From positions 27,177,685 through 27,241,684 of the forward strand of contig NC_135556.1 in assembly GCF_964340395.1 (NCBI RefSeq): 64,000 nucleotides of DNA. The letters are read 5' to 3'. Below are positions 25,783-40,048 of this stretch, in pieces. The position numbers and the translations under genes are program-made. The notes below the pieces were generated by a model. It saw only the letters and a list, made by a program, of their open reading frames with translations. It searched no databases and was not told where the DNA came from. How positions within the stretch are numbered: the first letter of the stretch is position 1; every line of letters starts with the position of its first letter. This stretch comes from Glandiceps talaboti. Taxonomy: Eukaryota > Hemichordata > Enteropneusta > Spengelidae.

Positions 25783-26984
25783 TGAGGAGCACTTTGAAAT
25801 GCTACAAAGTCGTCGCAAATGGTATGCTATTAGAGAAAGGAAAGTGTAACGATGAGAGTTTAACGATTTATTTTCTATTACGACATGATAGTGTTATTAT
25901 ACTAACACCTCAAACATATACAGGGTAATAGTCAACCATACTAATAGTACGAAATTCCCAATAAAGTAGTTAAAATCAATGGATGCCATAAATGACAAAT
26001 ATTTCAAAGTTAAATTCCAGTATATAATACTTTTAAAGTTCCGGTAGCTGTAGCTGTAGCATGTGAAAATTATCAACAATATGCTAATTTGTCTTGTCAA
26101 TACGCATGGACTTTAACCTAAATTTGATCACATACTGTTAAACATAAGCTATAATATGTCTCAGGCAAGGATATTGAAATACTCATGAAAAACATTTTAA
26201 AAAATATATATAAATATAAGGCTAACAATGTATGCACGGAATTGGCTGATATGCTACTAAGTTCTAGCCGTACCCTCATTGCAATTGTATATTACATTTC
26301 ATTAAAATCCATGGATAACCGATACAAAGATAGACACACAGATACATACGCGACTGACAGGCAGACATCGACATAACAGTAGTTTCCCTACTAGAAAGGT
26401 CTCTCTGTTCTACCTGCGGTGATATTATGAAGATTTCGAATGCGTGCTCGATCGGTCCGTACGTTTCTTGTTCAATGAATGGTAGTAACACGTCTTACAA
26501 GCAAACATTTTTAATTAAGAACCTAAATTGAAACTAAATTAGACTAAATTCAATGTCCTCTTCTGAATTGTGTCCGTGCATTACAATTAATTCCAAAAGG
26601 GAAATCACATACGACCGTTCATTATCTGCGATATTATTATATGTTTTATGATTGTGCATTTTGTGAAATTTTATTACTCGAATAATATTACATGTGAGGA
26701 AATTATCAGTTATTGCATCTATTCGGATATGGAATAACACACTTCAAAAACAGACTCTAAAAATGACTGGATCAGTTATGATTTAGAGCAGTTTTAAATG
26801 ATAGTAAAGGTGCATTGAAACGTAATAATGACAATTAGACCTAGTAGATGATTTAAGTATTAAGTAAACGCCCATTGTTTTATCTACTGAAAGTTGGAAA
26901 TCTACTACGTAGATTCGAAATCAAAATCTTGAGTAGTGAGAATTGAAATTAAAGATCGGAGCAGCTGAGTACACAGTAAAAATA

Positions 26985-27130
26985 ACATGACATGACATGA
27001 CATGACATGACATGACATGACATGACATGACATGACATGACATGACATGACATGACATGACATGACATGACATAACATAACATAACATAACATAACATAA
27101 CATAACATAACATAACATAATATAACATAA
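26985..27130. repeat. (ACATG)n/(ACATA)n pentanucleotide array
   Basis: About 17 ACATG units switch abruptly to about 12 AACAT units. The ACATG half is CATG-rich and self-complementary. Confidence 0.95.
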
Positions 27131-27997
27131 CAGTTCCCGGAAGAATTATATCATGTAGATTTTTTTTGAGGAATCAATATACATTTGTATCACAAAGTAA
27201 TACAAAATTAACATTCATCACTTGTGCAATAATATCATTACTTTCATTCAAAATGTGATCACTACCTCTAGAGTGTAATTGAGGTCTCCTTACAATATAT
27301 TAGTAATAAATTGCTTGCTTCAGCCAACACATTCGATTTGCTTTTTCAGCAGTGCAATTTTATTAATATTAACGGAATAGAAAATTGGTGGCGATGTTTT
27401 CGATGGCTGTACGAGTGTGAATGTAAACATTGCAATGTTTTAATAAAGAGTGGGATAACTGATGCATAATTTGACATTATGTAAAACAGCTGCAATGGAA
27501 GTCAACAGTTTATGACGCGGAGAGATATCACGTGGCATTGTAGGAAAGTGTGATAGGAAAATTAGCCAATGGTTGTAACGTGGTAAGACATAAACTGCAC
27601 CGACATAAAGATCGAAATAATTTACAACACTAATTCACTTTTATTAGAGTGGTTGATAAGAGAACAAACATATAAATACAGGCATGGGTTTAAATCATGA
27701 TAGAGATGACGTCACGCAAGTGAAGACATCATAATCAAGTCCCTTCTATCCATATCCATATCAATGCAATGATATCATTTACATTAGAGGTAACCATATT
27801 GGGGATTCTACCAAATCCACTTGTCCTTACTTACTTACAGTGTGTAACACAGATATTCGCTATTGATATTGAAGTAACAGAAATAAAGGTGGTTCAATTA
27901 ATTGCTTTAGAGCTCTTCCCGACGAGGCCAATGTGTTTCAATACAAAGAATTTAAGACCACAAAGTATAGTTGAACAAAAACAAAGGCTTTGCTCTT

Positions 27998-27999
27998 TG

Positions 28000-28089
<90 letters not shown>

Positions 28090-28101
28090 GCCTGCCTGCC
28101 A

Positions 28102-28195
<94 letters not shown>

Positions 28196-28196
28196 A
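27998..28196. repeat. (CTGT)n microsatellite
   Basis: About 49 CTGT units with one CCTGCCTGCC interruption at about 28090. Open frames across it on both strands are artefacts. Confidence 0.96.
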
Positions 28197-29068
28197 TTAC
28201 GTTCTTGGGTGTGCTCTGCTTAATAATGTCAATAATGTTGTCCTGCACTAGTGCGTAATATTGTGAACTTTAGATCGCTCCTGGTGCATTCTGTAAAAGG
28301 GTGGGTCAACATCACTGCGCGCACTAAAATGACATTTTTGCCAGGGATAGTAACACTAAATGCTTCAGTATGTAACATCACTACCAGTATATATTTCGAA
28401 ATGACATTTGTAAAATTGTCAGCAAAAATAGCTTGAGCAGCGATATTGGTACGACAGGATGTTTAGAGGTTCTGAAACATATTCATCCAATGCATTAAGG
28501 AGATGAGCATTATCCCATTAAGTTAGGGGATCTGGCGCAACCCGTTTGAATTAAAACAAACATATATATATGCAGCTCAAGGAGTGTACACGTTGCATAG
28601 ACAAATATAGTCGCTAATAAGATTTATTGGTGATGCGTAAAGTAACTGAATCTACACTTTTGCTTGGGCTAACTTACAAAAATGAAGTGTGAAGTATGGG
28701 TGTGTATTTTTTATCGTACAAAACAGTTTACGATGTATACATCCTGTGTGTGTTACATCAAAGAATTGGGTATACATAGAAACTTTGACAAAGGACGAGA
28801 TTAAAACAAAAATATTGTATACCTTCAGCCATTCGACTTGCATTAATGTGAACGAACGTTTTATAAATTATTAACTTAAAACTTCTTTGGCAGTATGCTT
28901 TCATCAACATTTTCAACGCGTAAATATATAGTTGTAAAAATAAGTGACAACCAGCACAATCTGTCCTTGGACATTTATCAAGCAAAATGGACAGTGTAAG
29001 AAAGGGTGATATGTAAAGCAACTGAAAAATGTTATTAAGCAAGGGTGTCAAAAAAAGCTTATATCAGT

Positions 29069-29215
<147 letters not shown>

Positions 29216-29224
29216 GTGTCATCG

Positions 29225-29880
29225 TTTTCTCATAAACTGCTTGTGCAATTCAAACGAAATTTGGTACACATATTTTATAGGGTAATGGCTAAAATAGGTT
29301 AGGGTAAATATCCTATGAGTGTTCACGAGGAATCTGTATCAATAATCGGTAATTAAGCTATATCTTACAAGTGCATGCCTTAAATTTAAGTAATTTTGTA
29401 ATTTCATGTGCACGTGTTTTATAAAGCTTGTTAATGTAGGTTATAACACTTGAGTAATTTGCATAATTAATGATTTTCAGTAATTAGATTGTATCTTGAC
29501 AATGCACATTTCAAAGTCCATATAAATTGATACATACGTCAACCATTACAAAGCGCACATATTTTATGAAGCTTGTTGACGCAACTAATAGTTATTTGTA
29601 TAATTAACGATTTTCAGTAATTAGGTTACATCTTAAGAATGCAAGCTTACAATTTCATATAATGTGGTAGATACATTCATAATGACGACTTGCACTTGTC
29701 CTATGTAGCTTGTTAATTCAGCTATAATATTTGCATATTATTAATTAATGATACGTCAATAATGTCTTAAATATGCAAGCTTCAAAATTCATATAGTTTA
29801 CGTTTATATAATTAGTATAGTATATTTAATATATTTTGTAAAATTAATGGTTTTAGTAATTATGCTATATCTTCAGGTGG
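29225..29880. repeat. diverged ~140-bp tandem modules (copy A)
   Basis: Four to five diverged copies of a module containing AATTTGGTACACA, CCTATAAAGCTTGTT-like and GAGTAATTTGCATAATTAA motifs. The same module recurs at 44440-45200. No coding capacity is seen. Confidence 0.7.
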
Positions 29881-30812
29881 TACAGGTTGGTGATAACAAA
29901 GGATATAGGAACAGCAGTCCTGACGGAAGTCGTTCCGTTTACATCTGGTAAAACATGAATCAGTGACTATTGTAAAAAAAAAAAAGAAGAAAAAATATGT
30001 TGCATAGTTAGTAACCACATATTGCACCACGCTCGTGCTCTGTTGTACTACGCACTCGATAGGTGCAATATCTATCGTATAGTTCCGCTATCGTTCATTA
30101 ACAATTACACATTCTGGTCCTGGTTACCCAGATACTTTCAGTCGAGGGGATGTCCTTTTGATCGCCCAGGATTTGCAGGAACTGCGTATACAATGCAAAC
30201 ATCTCTCTGCTTTGGATATATAAACTTGCGGTTAAAGTGCCATGAAACAATTTATTCTAAAGCCGAACACGTCAAAGGACGAGTCAATTACCTAAACATT
30301 TCCATTGATTTATATTGACGCATCTTCACTTTTTGTGACTTCTTAAGAGTAAATTGGTGAGTAGAATCCTCAAACTGCTAGGCATTTTTGATAAGGAGTG
30401 AACAGTAATGTATCCACAACTTCACATTTCTGGTCAAAAGTGTTCTACAATCTTGCTTTAAAACAGAACATATGAAAGGTTGCGTCGATCTGTAACAACA
30501 GAAAATACTGTCTGTTTTGTGTCGTGGTTGACATTTATTTGCGAAGCATTGTCGTTCGGTTTACGTGAATCATGCTGTAAATTACAAGTGATAAAACAAA
30601 AAAAGATAGAAAAATGAATTAACATGAAATGAAAAATAACTAGTAGTATGTTTCTGTATTATAAACGATTGCTAGGGGGTACTGTGGGCGACGCCTGTAC
30701 AGGGTTTATTTTTATCAACGTTGTTTTAAATATGTTAAACCTACTGTTAAACGATAAAATACCTTGGGTTTGGAAAAATCAAGCATTGCTTCGAACGACG
30801 AATGCGTGGAAG

Positions 30813-33800
30813 ATGAAGCTGATCCTTGCTGTCGTCTGCCTTGTACAGGTATGGTGTTTGCAATTGCAAGCAAGCATATGTTATATTTTTACGATTAGAC
30901 AATATAACAATTGAAGTTGTTTGATTTTGATTTTTACGTTCATCTATTGTAATAAAACGAATTCTGTTCACATTTCGAAATTTCTGAAAGTCAAACTACT
31001 ATAATGAATGTCGGTGTAGTTTGGTTGATTTTAGCGACGTGAATGTGTTTTATCGTGATAAAACAAATTTTGAGCCCGTAACATATTTCATAAAGATACC
31101 AATGTTACTTTTTTGAACTATATCTTGGTAAGACAAACTAACAACATCAAAAGGAATAGATTTTGTACAATCATTATTTTCTGAAATTAAGGATATGAAG
31201 TTCGACATATCCCATAAAATTAAGAATTTTGATAAATTCAATTTTACAGCGCATATTCGCTAACATAAATGGCTTTTGCCAGTTGGTTTAACAGATTCAA
31301 TGGTTGAACAACTAATATAATGTTGATTTGTCATTTTTTGTATCTATTGGCATATTATAGCTAACAGACAAATAGTACACATATATGTCAAATTATATAT
31401 ACTGCTATTACTACCTATAAGCTGACAACAGTGTTCAATTATTTACATCGCTATTTGGCCGCACAATTGTGACACAGTACATAGACAACGGAATATTATT
31501 CAACTCACGGCAAGTTAGTTTGTTTTAGAGATATAATTTTTACGAAATGACAAAACTTCATGGTACTGTAGGAAGAGTGAGAGAAAAATATAATCATATC
31601 ACGTCGTTTTCTGATATTGTATAGTACACGTTGCAAAATGGGCAGTTAACATTACTTTTACTTTGCAAAATAAACGTCTTCCAAACTGTCATTGTTGATT
31701 ATGTTCTTAGTTCATGGCAACACATCCTGACAAAGTTGGTATTGTTGTTGTCTACCGATGTTATTTTATCATTTAGCATAAATAGCACTAGACGACTAAA
31801 TGAATGCAAAGTAAAAACAAAAACATTCATCATAGTACCCTTAAATACGTACATCAGTTATACATAGTATATTATCGTCATTTCCATAGTTCTCTTTTTA
31901 AACCTTACGAATAGAGTCACATTCCATGCAAATGTATATTTTTTTTATCACAAACACCTGGGAAATGTGTGAAAACAAACCAAAACAACAATAAACAACC
32001 AAGTATCTAAACAAATATAGAGAGTTTAATTGTGTTTGAAGGCAATTGGTCAACATATGGAACAATACAAAGGATTTCTGTCGTACAGAATAGTCAGTGT
32101 GAAAAAAGGATTTCTGGCGTACAGAATAGTCAGTGAAAAAAAAGGATTTCTGGCGTACAGAATAGTCAGTGTGAAAAAAGGATTTCTGGCGTACAGAATA
32201 GTCAGTGTGAAAAAAGGATTTCTGGCGTACAGAATAGTCAGTGTGAAAAAAGGATTTCTGGCGTACAGAATAGTCAGTGTGAAAAAAAAGGATTTCTGGC
32301 GTACAGAATAGTCAGTGTGAAAAAAGGATTTCTGTCGTACAGAATAGTCAGTGCGAAAAAAGGATTTCTGTCGTACAGAATAGTCAGTGTGAAAAAAGGA
32401 TTTCTGTCGTACAGAATAGTCAGTGTGAAAAAAAGGATTTCTCGTACAGAAAATGGCAGATGTGAAAGAATGTTTTCCTCAGGTCCATACATTTGCAAAC
32501 ACATTTACATAGGTTAAACACGACATTTGTAGTAAATACACTTATTAGTGTTTGGAATTTCATTTAACCTTTATTCATCGTATACGTTGTATGCAAGACA
32601 GTGCATGAAAGAAACGAACACCTGAAATCATGACAAAGCTTGAGTTAATTTATAGTAGTAATCCAAAATCATAAGATCATTTTCTCGTTCCATAAACTTT
32701 CGTTAAAGGTGTACTTTAGGTTCAGGTAAACACTTTGACGAGACAAATAAACGTACAGTGTAAATTTGGAAAATATCATGATATAGCCAAGTAAAGGAAA
32801 AAGTTTAACTCTCTACGTGTACAGAATAATAACACACGATCACAGAGTTAGCCCAAACGATAAATTAGTTTGACAACAAAGAAATGACATTTCCAAATTA
32901 TGTACAATCGAGAAAGGACAATAAAGACTATTGGTTATTTCACAACCAGTGCTTCATTTTCACAGGTTCATTGCTATGGCTTGATTTAAACGAATTCAAT
33001 GCAAGATCTACAAGACTGGGAAGTTTCTTCCTTCAACCACAAGATCAGACGTGTTGGGAAAACAAGAAAGGTCCAACAAATGCTCCTTTTGAATGTTATG
33101 TCAGAACGATTTTGTTATGTACGTGTCTACTTCTGGAATTCACATCCTAGGGATTTGAGCACATTAGTTTATTATTGGTAGGCCTGTCGTATTATCGTAA
33201 ATAACCATTAGGTCTCACCTATACTACAACATACAAACTTACACTCAACTCGACTGAGGTGAAAGCGAGGTGCCCCATAACCATTAGATAATATGATGTC
33301 CAATATAAGATCAGGTAAGATTTGACAAGAGGTTAGGTCCACCATTTATGGTTTATTTTTGTACATTTAATACAGTAAGTTCGTGGAACATGGCAAGTTT
33401 TGAAGCTAGTTAGGAGATACGCTTTATATAGAAGAACATCAAGGGCTCATAAAAATTAGTCTTGTCACGCAAAACAGCTGGTGTCCGTAACATTGGTATA
33501 GTACTGTTACCATGATTGTAGATATGATATAGAGAACTCCGGGTACTCATACCTAATGTGTGCAATCACATATGTATGCTCTAGACTCTGTGCGAAGTGA
33601 TGATTTGTATCCGCAACATGAAGTGTCCAGAACATGAAGTGCCAGAAGCACAAAGTATATATACATATTACTCTCTCCATTCCGAAAAGTGAAACAATTG
33701 AGACTTGTTTCCAAACCTATCTATTACAATGATAACTTTTAAACCTGCTACGCAACTTTCAATTTTACCCCATGCGCAACGTAAATGGAGCATTGATTAT

Positions 33801-36800
33801 TGAAGCAGTCATACATAGCATTTGCGACCAGGTTATTAGTATGTTAGGATAGAAGTCTCATGACCCTTGTTGTCGTTGGCAATATGCTCTTACAATTGTG
33901 TACAATTTTAATTTCTATTGGAAGACTTACCTGAAAATCTGGTATTAAAGTTGTGAGAACACATCCTACCCACTTGCCACATACAACAATAACCACACCA
34001 CTGTGCGTTTGTCATTGTTTGAAAGGGTAAACAGTGTGAGGTCAAACGACAGTTCGTGTTTGTAATTTACTTTACCAAACTACATATGCCACCAGCACAT
34101 ATACACACTTTTAACAGATACTCGAACGTTGAGATCAGATTCGAAGATGCTGGCTCCGTTTTTGCATTGTGCCATTGTAGAAATTAGAGTATATAGACTC
34201 CAGTCACTAATGTCAGGTTTTAAAACAGAGAAAATGTCTGTCAAATTTTAGTAGGATAGTGGTGTGTACTATAGGGACTTGTTACAAAACAGTTCTATGG
34301 TAATGTGATCAGGTTGGCAAATTGCAATAAATAGTTCTTGATATAAATCAAGGGTTCTAATTACTTACGAGTAATGTTTCGCCCAACAGGTTTAATAAAA
34401 CTGTTTGTTATGAGTTGTATGGGCAAAGTGAGTCTTAGACCCCGGCTTCTTCCTTGCCTTCATTTCTGTGTAATATGTACAAAGAGTATTATATTCATGT
34501 TTAACTAAAAATTAAGACCCATAAATTTGCTGTTGTTATACCCTCACTTTTTGCCAGTTTTTAAATAGCTTTTTGAGAGCGAGCATGCGTAGGAAGCTCT
34601 GTGTGCACATACTGCCACGTATGTATACCTGCAAAATTTGTAAACATCTAATGAAAATACATTTTAGACCAGGGGGAAAAAACGGGTTCGCTGGCCCACA
34701 CACCCATATTTATGCTATTTCACTTTTTGTGTGTGTCAGTAAAATGGCTGTTTGACTACTATGAACATATTTTTTTTTTCAAAATTATTTATGGGTATTT
34801 TCTTTATATGTTCTGACAAATACATGTCATTATACACGTTTGAGTCAATTCCAAATTATATAATATCTACATACAGTGGTTGACTTGGCTCTGATAATGC
34901 TTGGCTCTGATATATCCAACGTGCACTAAAGGTACGAGCATAATTTACGACGGGGGTGGGGGTGGGGGTGGGGGTGGGGGTTGTTCTGAGATGAAATCTG
35001 AACCATAAAATTCTGAAAAGGGGACTTGAAATGTTTTGCTCTTTAGTTGTGTAGAATCAAATTAAACTTCAGGAAATCCGCTTACCAAGTGCACATCTGC
35101 AATCAGATAACATGTACTGCACAGTAAAACTGTTTCAATTATGGTATTTAAGTAACATATTCAGGTATTGTAAAACTTTAAATTATGTCTATGGTTTAAT
35201 ATTTTATGTCTCTAAATGGCCTCCTATACAGGGTATTATTTTCAAGAAGTTTTTCAACTTCAAAGGTGTCCCTTCCCAACCAGTAGCCAGCAGGGTGATA
35301 CTGTCTTTCCTCAAATCAAGATGGGAGGTGGAAGAACTGCTGGTTAAGTGCCTCCATGTATAGGTTAGAGTTCGTTTTGAGACATCTCTTTATGCATGTG
35401 AAATCCACATCCTTTGAAAAAACTAATCTCGTTTGGACTAATTATTGTAATCGGTTGTCACTGTTATTTTAACGCATCGTTGTACCATATAATATTACGT
35501 CTTCATTGTAGTGTAGGTGACAGAGGGAGTGGCTACAATAATTCAGGAGTTTCATTTGGTGGGACTTAAACTTTTTTTGAGAGGAGAGGGGGAGAGCAGC
35601 TACACAATTTGTTTAACAGTAAATTGTACACATTTCCTAACTGTAAAACTGATGGCAAGAAGTCGCTTGCCATGTACAAATATCAAAGAGATAAAATCAA
35701 AATGACAGAATAAATACTATGTAAGCGCAACTTGAAACGTTTTACTATCGTTATATATAACTCGATTTTAACATCCTTGTCCACTCATAGTAGTAACAAA
35801 ATCGGCCTACCTACCCAATGTGATGGGCTTGGTTGCCCGTTGAGCAGAGTTTTTAAAAATGGTTTCTGGCCTTAGTTTTAAATGTACACACCCTCTTAGA
35901 TCTTAAATTAAAAAATCGTTATAAATCAGCTTAAGCTATTTACAATTTCTACAATTCTTAATGCATTCAATATGTGGAAGGTACAATCAAAAGTTAATAA
36001 CAGGTCATAGTTGATTTATTGCATGTAGACACACATATTTCAGTGGTCAGTAGTTTATTTTAATTAAAAGTTAATTAAATTCCATTTTTAATTACATCAA
36101 CACATTCTGATTTATGAGAAAAAATAGTTCGAAGTGAACATGCATTGCAGTGGTTAGCAGTTTTATTAAATTGCACTTTCCTTACCAAATCATACAAATA
36201 AATTATGGATGGAACACTTTGGGATGAATTTTTAATTAAGTCAACGTGATTTATTTCTCGCTACTTGAAACGTAGCACATAATTTTACCACCTAGATGCG
36301 TCATACAATGGATCAATTTGTTGCGGTCGACACAATGATTTGCGTTCCATGAACTACACATTACCGTATAGGTACGCATAAGAATAAGTTGGCCTTCCTG
36401 TTCTTACAACAATGTTCGACCAACTGTATCTCTTAGGCTGTCTCAAGCTGTGCTGAAACTACATACTAACAGCAGTAGTTTCTCTATCGATTACAGTGTA
36501 ATCTTTCATTCCCTGATGTTTAATTGTAAACAAATTGTATATACCAAGAACGGCAATTTTGATAGTGTTTTCTGACGAAAATGATTTCATTTTTTCCCCA
36601 AATGTCCAGGCTTTGGGAAATGGTGTGAGCGGAGACTATGGAGGTAAATAAAGTGTACTATTAGATCGAACTACTATTTGTAGTCGGCCTGGAAAACATG
36701 AATAAAATATTTCCAGTCTGAATTTCCGCCTTAGTCACGCTATTCATGTTACTACCGTATGGCTCTCCAATACAATATCAGCTATTCTCCAAATGTTACA

Positions 36801-39800
36801 AGTTTCACAAGTACTAATAAAGATAGACATTGGTGGCGTCCAAAGACATGTGGAATGTGATATGATCTTTTATATTTCTCCATTCTATTCTATTAAATTT
36901 GGACTGTTTTTAAGCAATTGCAAGTCAGATATGTATTAACAAAATAAAGCAAATAGTCGTTATTTTGTCAATTTCGTTCATTGTATTGAATAGCTACTTA
37001 TATTAGATTCTGTATTTTGACTTTCCATCAACACTTGCAGCGTTGTTAGGGGTTACCGATAGTAAAAGTCTTGTGTCAAGAGATGTCGGCTTTGGCGGCC
37101 AGTGGGATTCCATTGGTGGTAGCTGCTGTGTCACTAGAGTCGAATTCATGAATGATGATTCTTTAATCGGCGTTGGTACAGACAAACAGTTGTATACAAA
37201 ATCATCACCAGACACCGGTTCCTGGGAAGGACCAATTCCCAACAGCTGCTGCGTTCAAGATATTTCGGTAATGCCTGATGGCACCATTGTTGGTGTAAGC
37301 ATGGACAAAAAACTGGTAACCCGTGACACAATAAACGGCCAGTGGACTACAGTGAAAGGCAGTAAGGGAGTGGTGAGGGTTGAATCTGACTGTGATGGTA
37401 AGCTATATGGTGTAACGGCAAGTGGTTCCGTCAAATCACGTAATGGTTTAAATGGAGACTGGAAACAAATGCCAAGCAGAGATTTCAGTGCAGAGGACAT
37501 AGCGATCCAACCTGACGGAACTATGCTTGGTATTCAAGAAGGTGGTTGTGGAGTGCATGTTTATGATGCGGCATCGGGTAGATGGGGACCAGAACTCACC
37601 GCCAGTAGCTGTGTCACTTCAATCGCCTCATTTGACAATTTAGGTGTGTAACTCTAACTTACAAAACTTTAACGCAACCACGTTTTATATTGACCCATTA
37701 TTTTACTCATTTCCACTTCATTAGCACATTTTCGCAGTTTTTCGAACATTAGAATTATAGTAGCTATTATGACAATAGCTTATATCAGGTCTTCTTTATT
37801 TTATAATGTGAATTCCCGCATGCCTGCATTTCTCCAGTTGTCAGCAAGACATATTCTATACGACTAGTAATTACAGCAGTTGTCATCTTACATGTAAATA
37901 ATAATGTGATAATTTGATGACGTCATAAGACCTTATACAGTCTATCTGATTTCACTGGTAAATAATGTTTATGAAATATTATATTTATAATTTTCAACCC
38001 TTACATATTTCTTTCCCTCTTTTCTTTTGATTACATAGAAAATATAATACCACCAGCTACGACCCTACCACCTCCAACTCCTGAGCCAACAACTCTCAAA
38101 CCAACAACTCCCGAACCGACAACCCCTGAACCAGCAAGTATGCACAGCGTTATCAAAAGCAATTTGCATGATGAATAAATGCTCATGACATGCAGTGGAT
38201 GTTTTTCTGTAAAGGACTTCGATAAATTGACTCACAGTTGTTTGTGAAGCTTACATGATTTTGTTCAATTGCATGATTTTATCTGAGGAACATCATATTT
38301 GTACAGGCTAGTCATATTTTACAAGAAATTCCTGATTTGACGACGCACTCTAATAACACTTCATCAATTTCATGCAATAATCCTACATTTATTTATAGTT
38401 ACGTGCGTTTGCTCGATTTCGGCATAAATTCGGTCAACCGATGTTCGAATGGCATACTAATAACTAAAGGAGCTACTATGAGTTGTTGCGAAAGTTCAAC
38501 AATTAAAGAAATTGTCGATGGAGGAAACACAATCATTTATACCGATTCTATTTTTCCTAGTTCCATGTTCACCTCCTAGTACTCCAACCAACGGAGCAGT
38601 AACAGTGGACTCGTATCCAGATGGTTCGTCGGTATCGTACAGCTGTGTTGACGGGTATGAGCTAGAGGGGGCATCGTCGAGTACATGCGAAGATGGAACT
38701 TGGAGTGGTGGCGTCCCAACTTGTGCCAGAAACCGTAAGTTACTAAAATATATATATCATTTTAATAGGATATTGGGCATAATACATTCAAGTAATGGAA
38801 AAAAACGTTTAAAAAGTCTGATCTTTTCAAAGAGAATTACCTTTTTAAAAAATAGAATCAAGAATTTCGTGTAACAAGGTATATTTGATTTGAATTCGGG
38901 CATATCACGACTGTGCTGTGTTAAAATGTTAATATAAATTAGACGGTCAAAATTATTTGACGGATTACACTGATGGCAGACCACCTATTCAAATCTCTCC
39001 AAACTTTGCCACATGAGAACATATTCCTTGTCAAACCCCATTTTCCCCATAGAGTTAACACAGAATTTTAAGTTGATGGATATTTTGGATTCTAAAAGTA
39101 GTTACCTTTCAGGCGATGCTGTTGCACAAAATGTGTCAGCGAATGATAACTCTGATAAACGCGTTAGATTATTTGGTTATTCCTTTTATCAACAGCATTG
39201 TATATTTTGAGTACATTTACTTAATGGACTGAATTCAGCTGTTGATTTTGCTTTCCCCTACCTTCACAGAGTTTGCTGACTGCAATGAAATCTACAACTC
39301 CGGGCAAACATCGAGTGGGGTATATTCTATAACACCACCGGGCAGTACAACAGAAATTTCAGTATACTGTAACATGGCTAGTGGTGGTGGTGGAACTGTC
39401 ATTCAAAGACGAATTGATGGATCTGTCAATTTTGAACGCACCTGGGCAGAGTACAAAGCTGGTTTTGGTGATCCCACTGGGGAATATTGGATGGGAAATG
39501 ACAAGATCCATGAACTGACAACAACGGGCACGTACAACCTCGTCATAGATATGGAAAATTGGGCAGGCACTAAGTACTCGGCTGAGTATAGCGGCTTTTC
39601 GATCGGTAATGAGGCGTCCCAATATGTTCTTAATATTGGAAACAAAGTTGGCGGCAATGCAGTTGATTCGCTATCTTACCATAAAGGTCGACCATTCTGT
39701 ACCAAAGATAGAGACAATGACAACAACCCGAGTTACCACTGCGCACAATTAGCAAAAGGGGCATGGTGGTTTAGGTACGGTCAGAATGGGGGCATGACAT

Positions 39801-39934
39801 ACCTGTGTTTCACGGCTAGTCTGAATGGGCCCCGCAGTACTTCCTGTCCCAGTGCCATTGGTATTACATGGTATCTGTCCGGCTGGCAGCACATATGTAT
39901 GAGCAAGTCCACTATGTGGCTAAAGAAAGTATAA
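30813..39934 (+). CDS. secreted tectonin-repeat/sushi/fibrinogen-domain protein (6 exons)
   Basis: Exons: 30813-30848, 36610-36643, 37041-37643, 38039-38137, 38561-38734, 39270-39934 (TAA). All junctions are GT-AG and all phases close, giving about 536 residues. Residues 1-12 (MKLILAVVCLVQ) start a signal peptide. Residues 24-224 hold five tectonin-like repeats of about 40 residues with the pattern GVxxDKxLxTR...GxW...SCCVxxI...PDGT, as in tachylectin-1-type and fish-egg-lectin propellers. Residues 225-257 are a Pro/Thr-rich linker (TTPEPTT units). Residues 258-315 are a CCP domain (CSPPSTPTNGAV...YSCVDGYEL...PTCA). Residues 316-536 are an FBG domain with a KDRDNDNN calcium loop. It has two different lectin-type folds in one chain, so a multivalent pattern-recognition role is likely but inferred. 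Intron 1 is 5.8 kb. The first exon is the least certain part. Confidence 0.85.
32068..32450. repeat. 36-bp minisatellite, about 10.5 copies
   Basis: The unit reads GGATTTCTGGCGTACAGAAT then AGTCAGTGTGAAAAAA. Because 36 is a multiple of three, the array is open in frame as a 12-residue repeat (KKGFLAYRIVSV) until A-run length changes break it. It lies in intron 1 of the tectonin-FBG gene. Confidence 0.93.
34953..34982. repeat. (GGGGGT)n tract
   Basis: Four to five G-runs of five on the plus strand, a potential G-quadruplex, in intron 1 of the tectonin-FBG gene. Confidence 0.85.
37041..37643 (+). CDS. tectonin-like five-repeat exon
   Basis: One 603-base exon encodes all five repeats. Each has a G-x-W turn and most end in a PDGT-type turn (FMNDDS, MPDGT, DCDGK, QPDGT). 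Three repeats carry an SCCV or SSCV motif before the inner strand. The exon enters and leaves in phase 1, so it is a mobile symmetric module. The number of repeats (five) is lower than the six of tachylectin-1-type propellers. Confidence 0.85.
39270..39934 (+). CDS. fibrinogen C-terminal domain exon of the second FBG gene
   Basis: A single-exon FBG domain in phase 1. The calcium loop KDRDNDNN and the GAWWFRY core are kept, as are the seven cysteines seen in the paralog at 23540. In the usual GGGWT motif the tryptophan is absent (SGGGGTVIQRR) and the strand is one residue shorter. The C terminus is divergent (STMWLKKV) and lacks the usual MKVRP ending. A signal AATAAA is at 40576. Confidence 0.9.
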
Positions 39935-39987
39935 CTTCATGACAAGGCCTCGAAATTTAAGCCGACTCGCATGTATGTAAACGTTTC

Positions 39988-40048
39988 AAAACAAACAAAC
40001 AAACAAACAAACAAACAAACAAACACACACACACACACACACACACAT
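39988..40048. repeat. (AAAC)n and (CA)n microsatellites
   Basis: About eight CAAA units run directly into about 12 CA units, just after the tectonin-FBG stop codon. Confidence 0.93.

Larger units (their letters stand above)
30849..36609. other. 5.8-kb first intron of the tectonin-FBG gene
   Basis: It is AT-rich and carries a 36-bp minisatellite at 32068-32450 and a short (GGGGGT)n tract at 34953-34982. Open frames at 32884, 34573 and 35112 have no recognisable domain. I see no other gene in it. Confidence 0.55.

Noticed and set aside
35112-35363. An 83-residue open frame ending FLKSRWEVEELLVKCLHV
   Set aside because: It looks slightly protein-like, but I find no family, no splice partners and no neighbours to support it. 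It could be a transposon relic.
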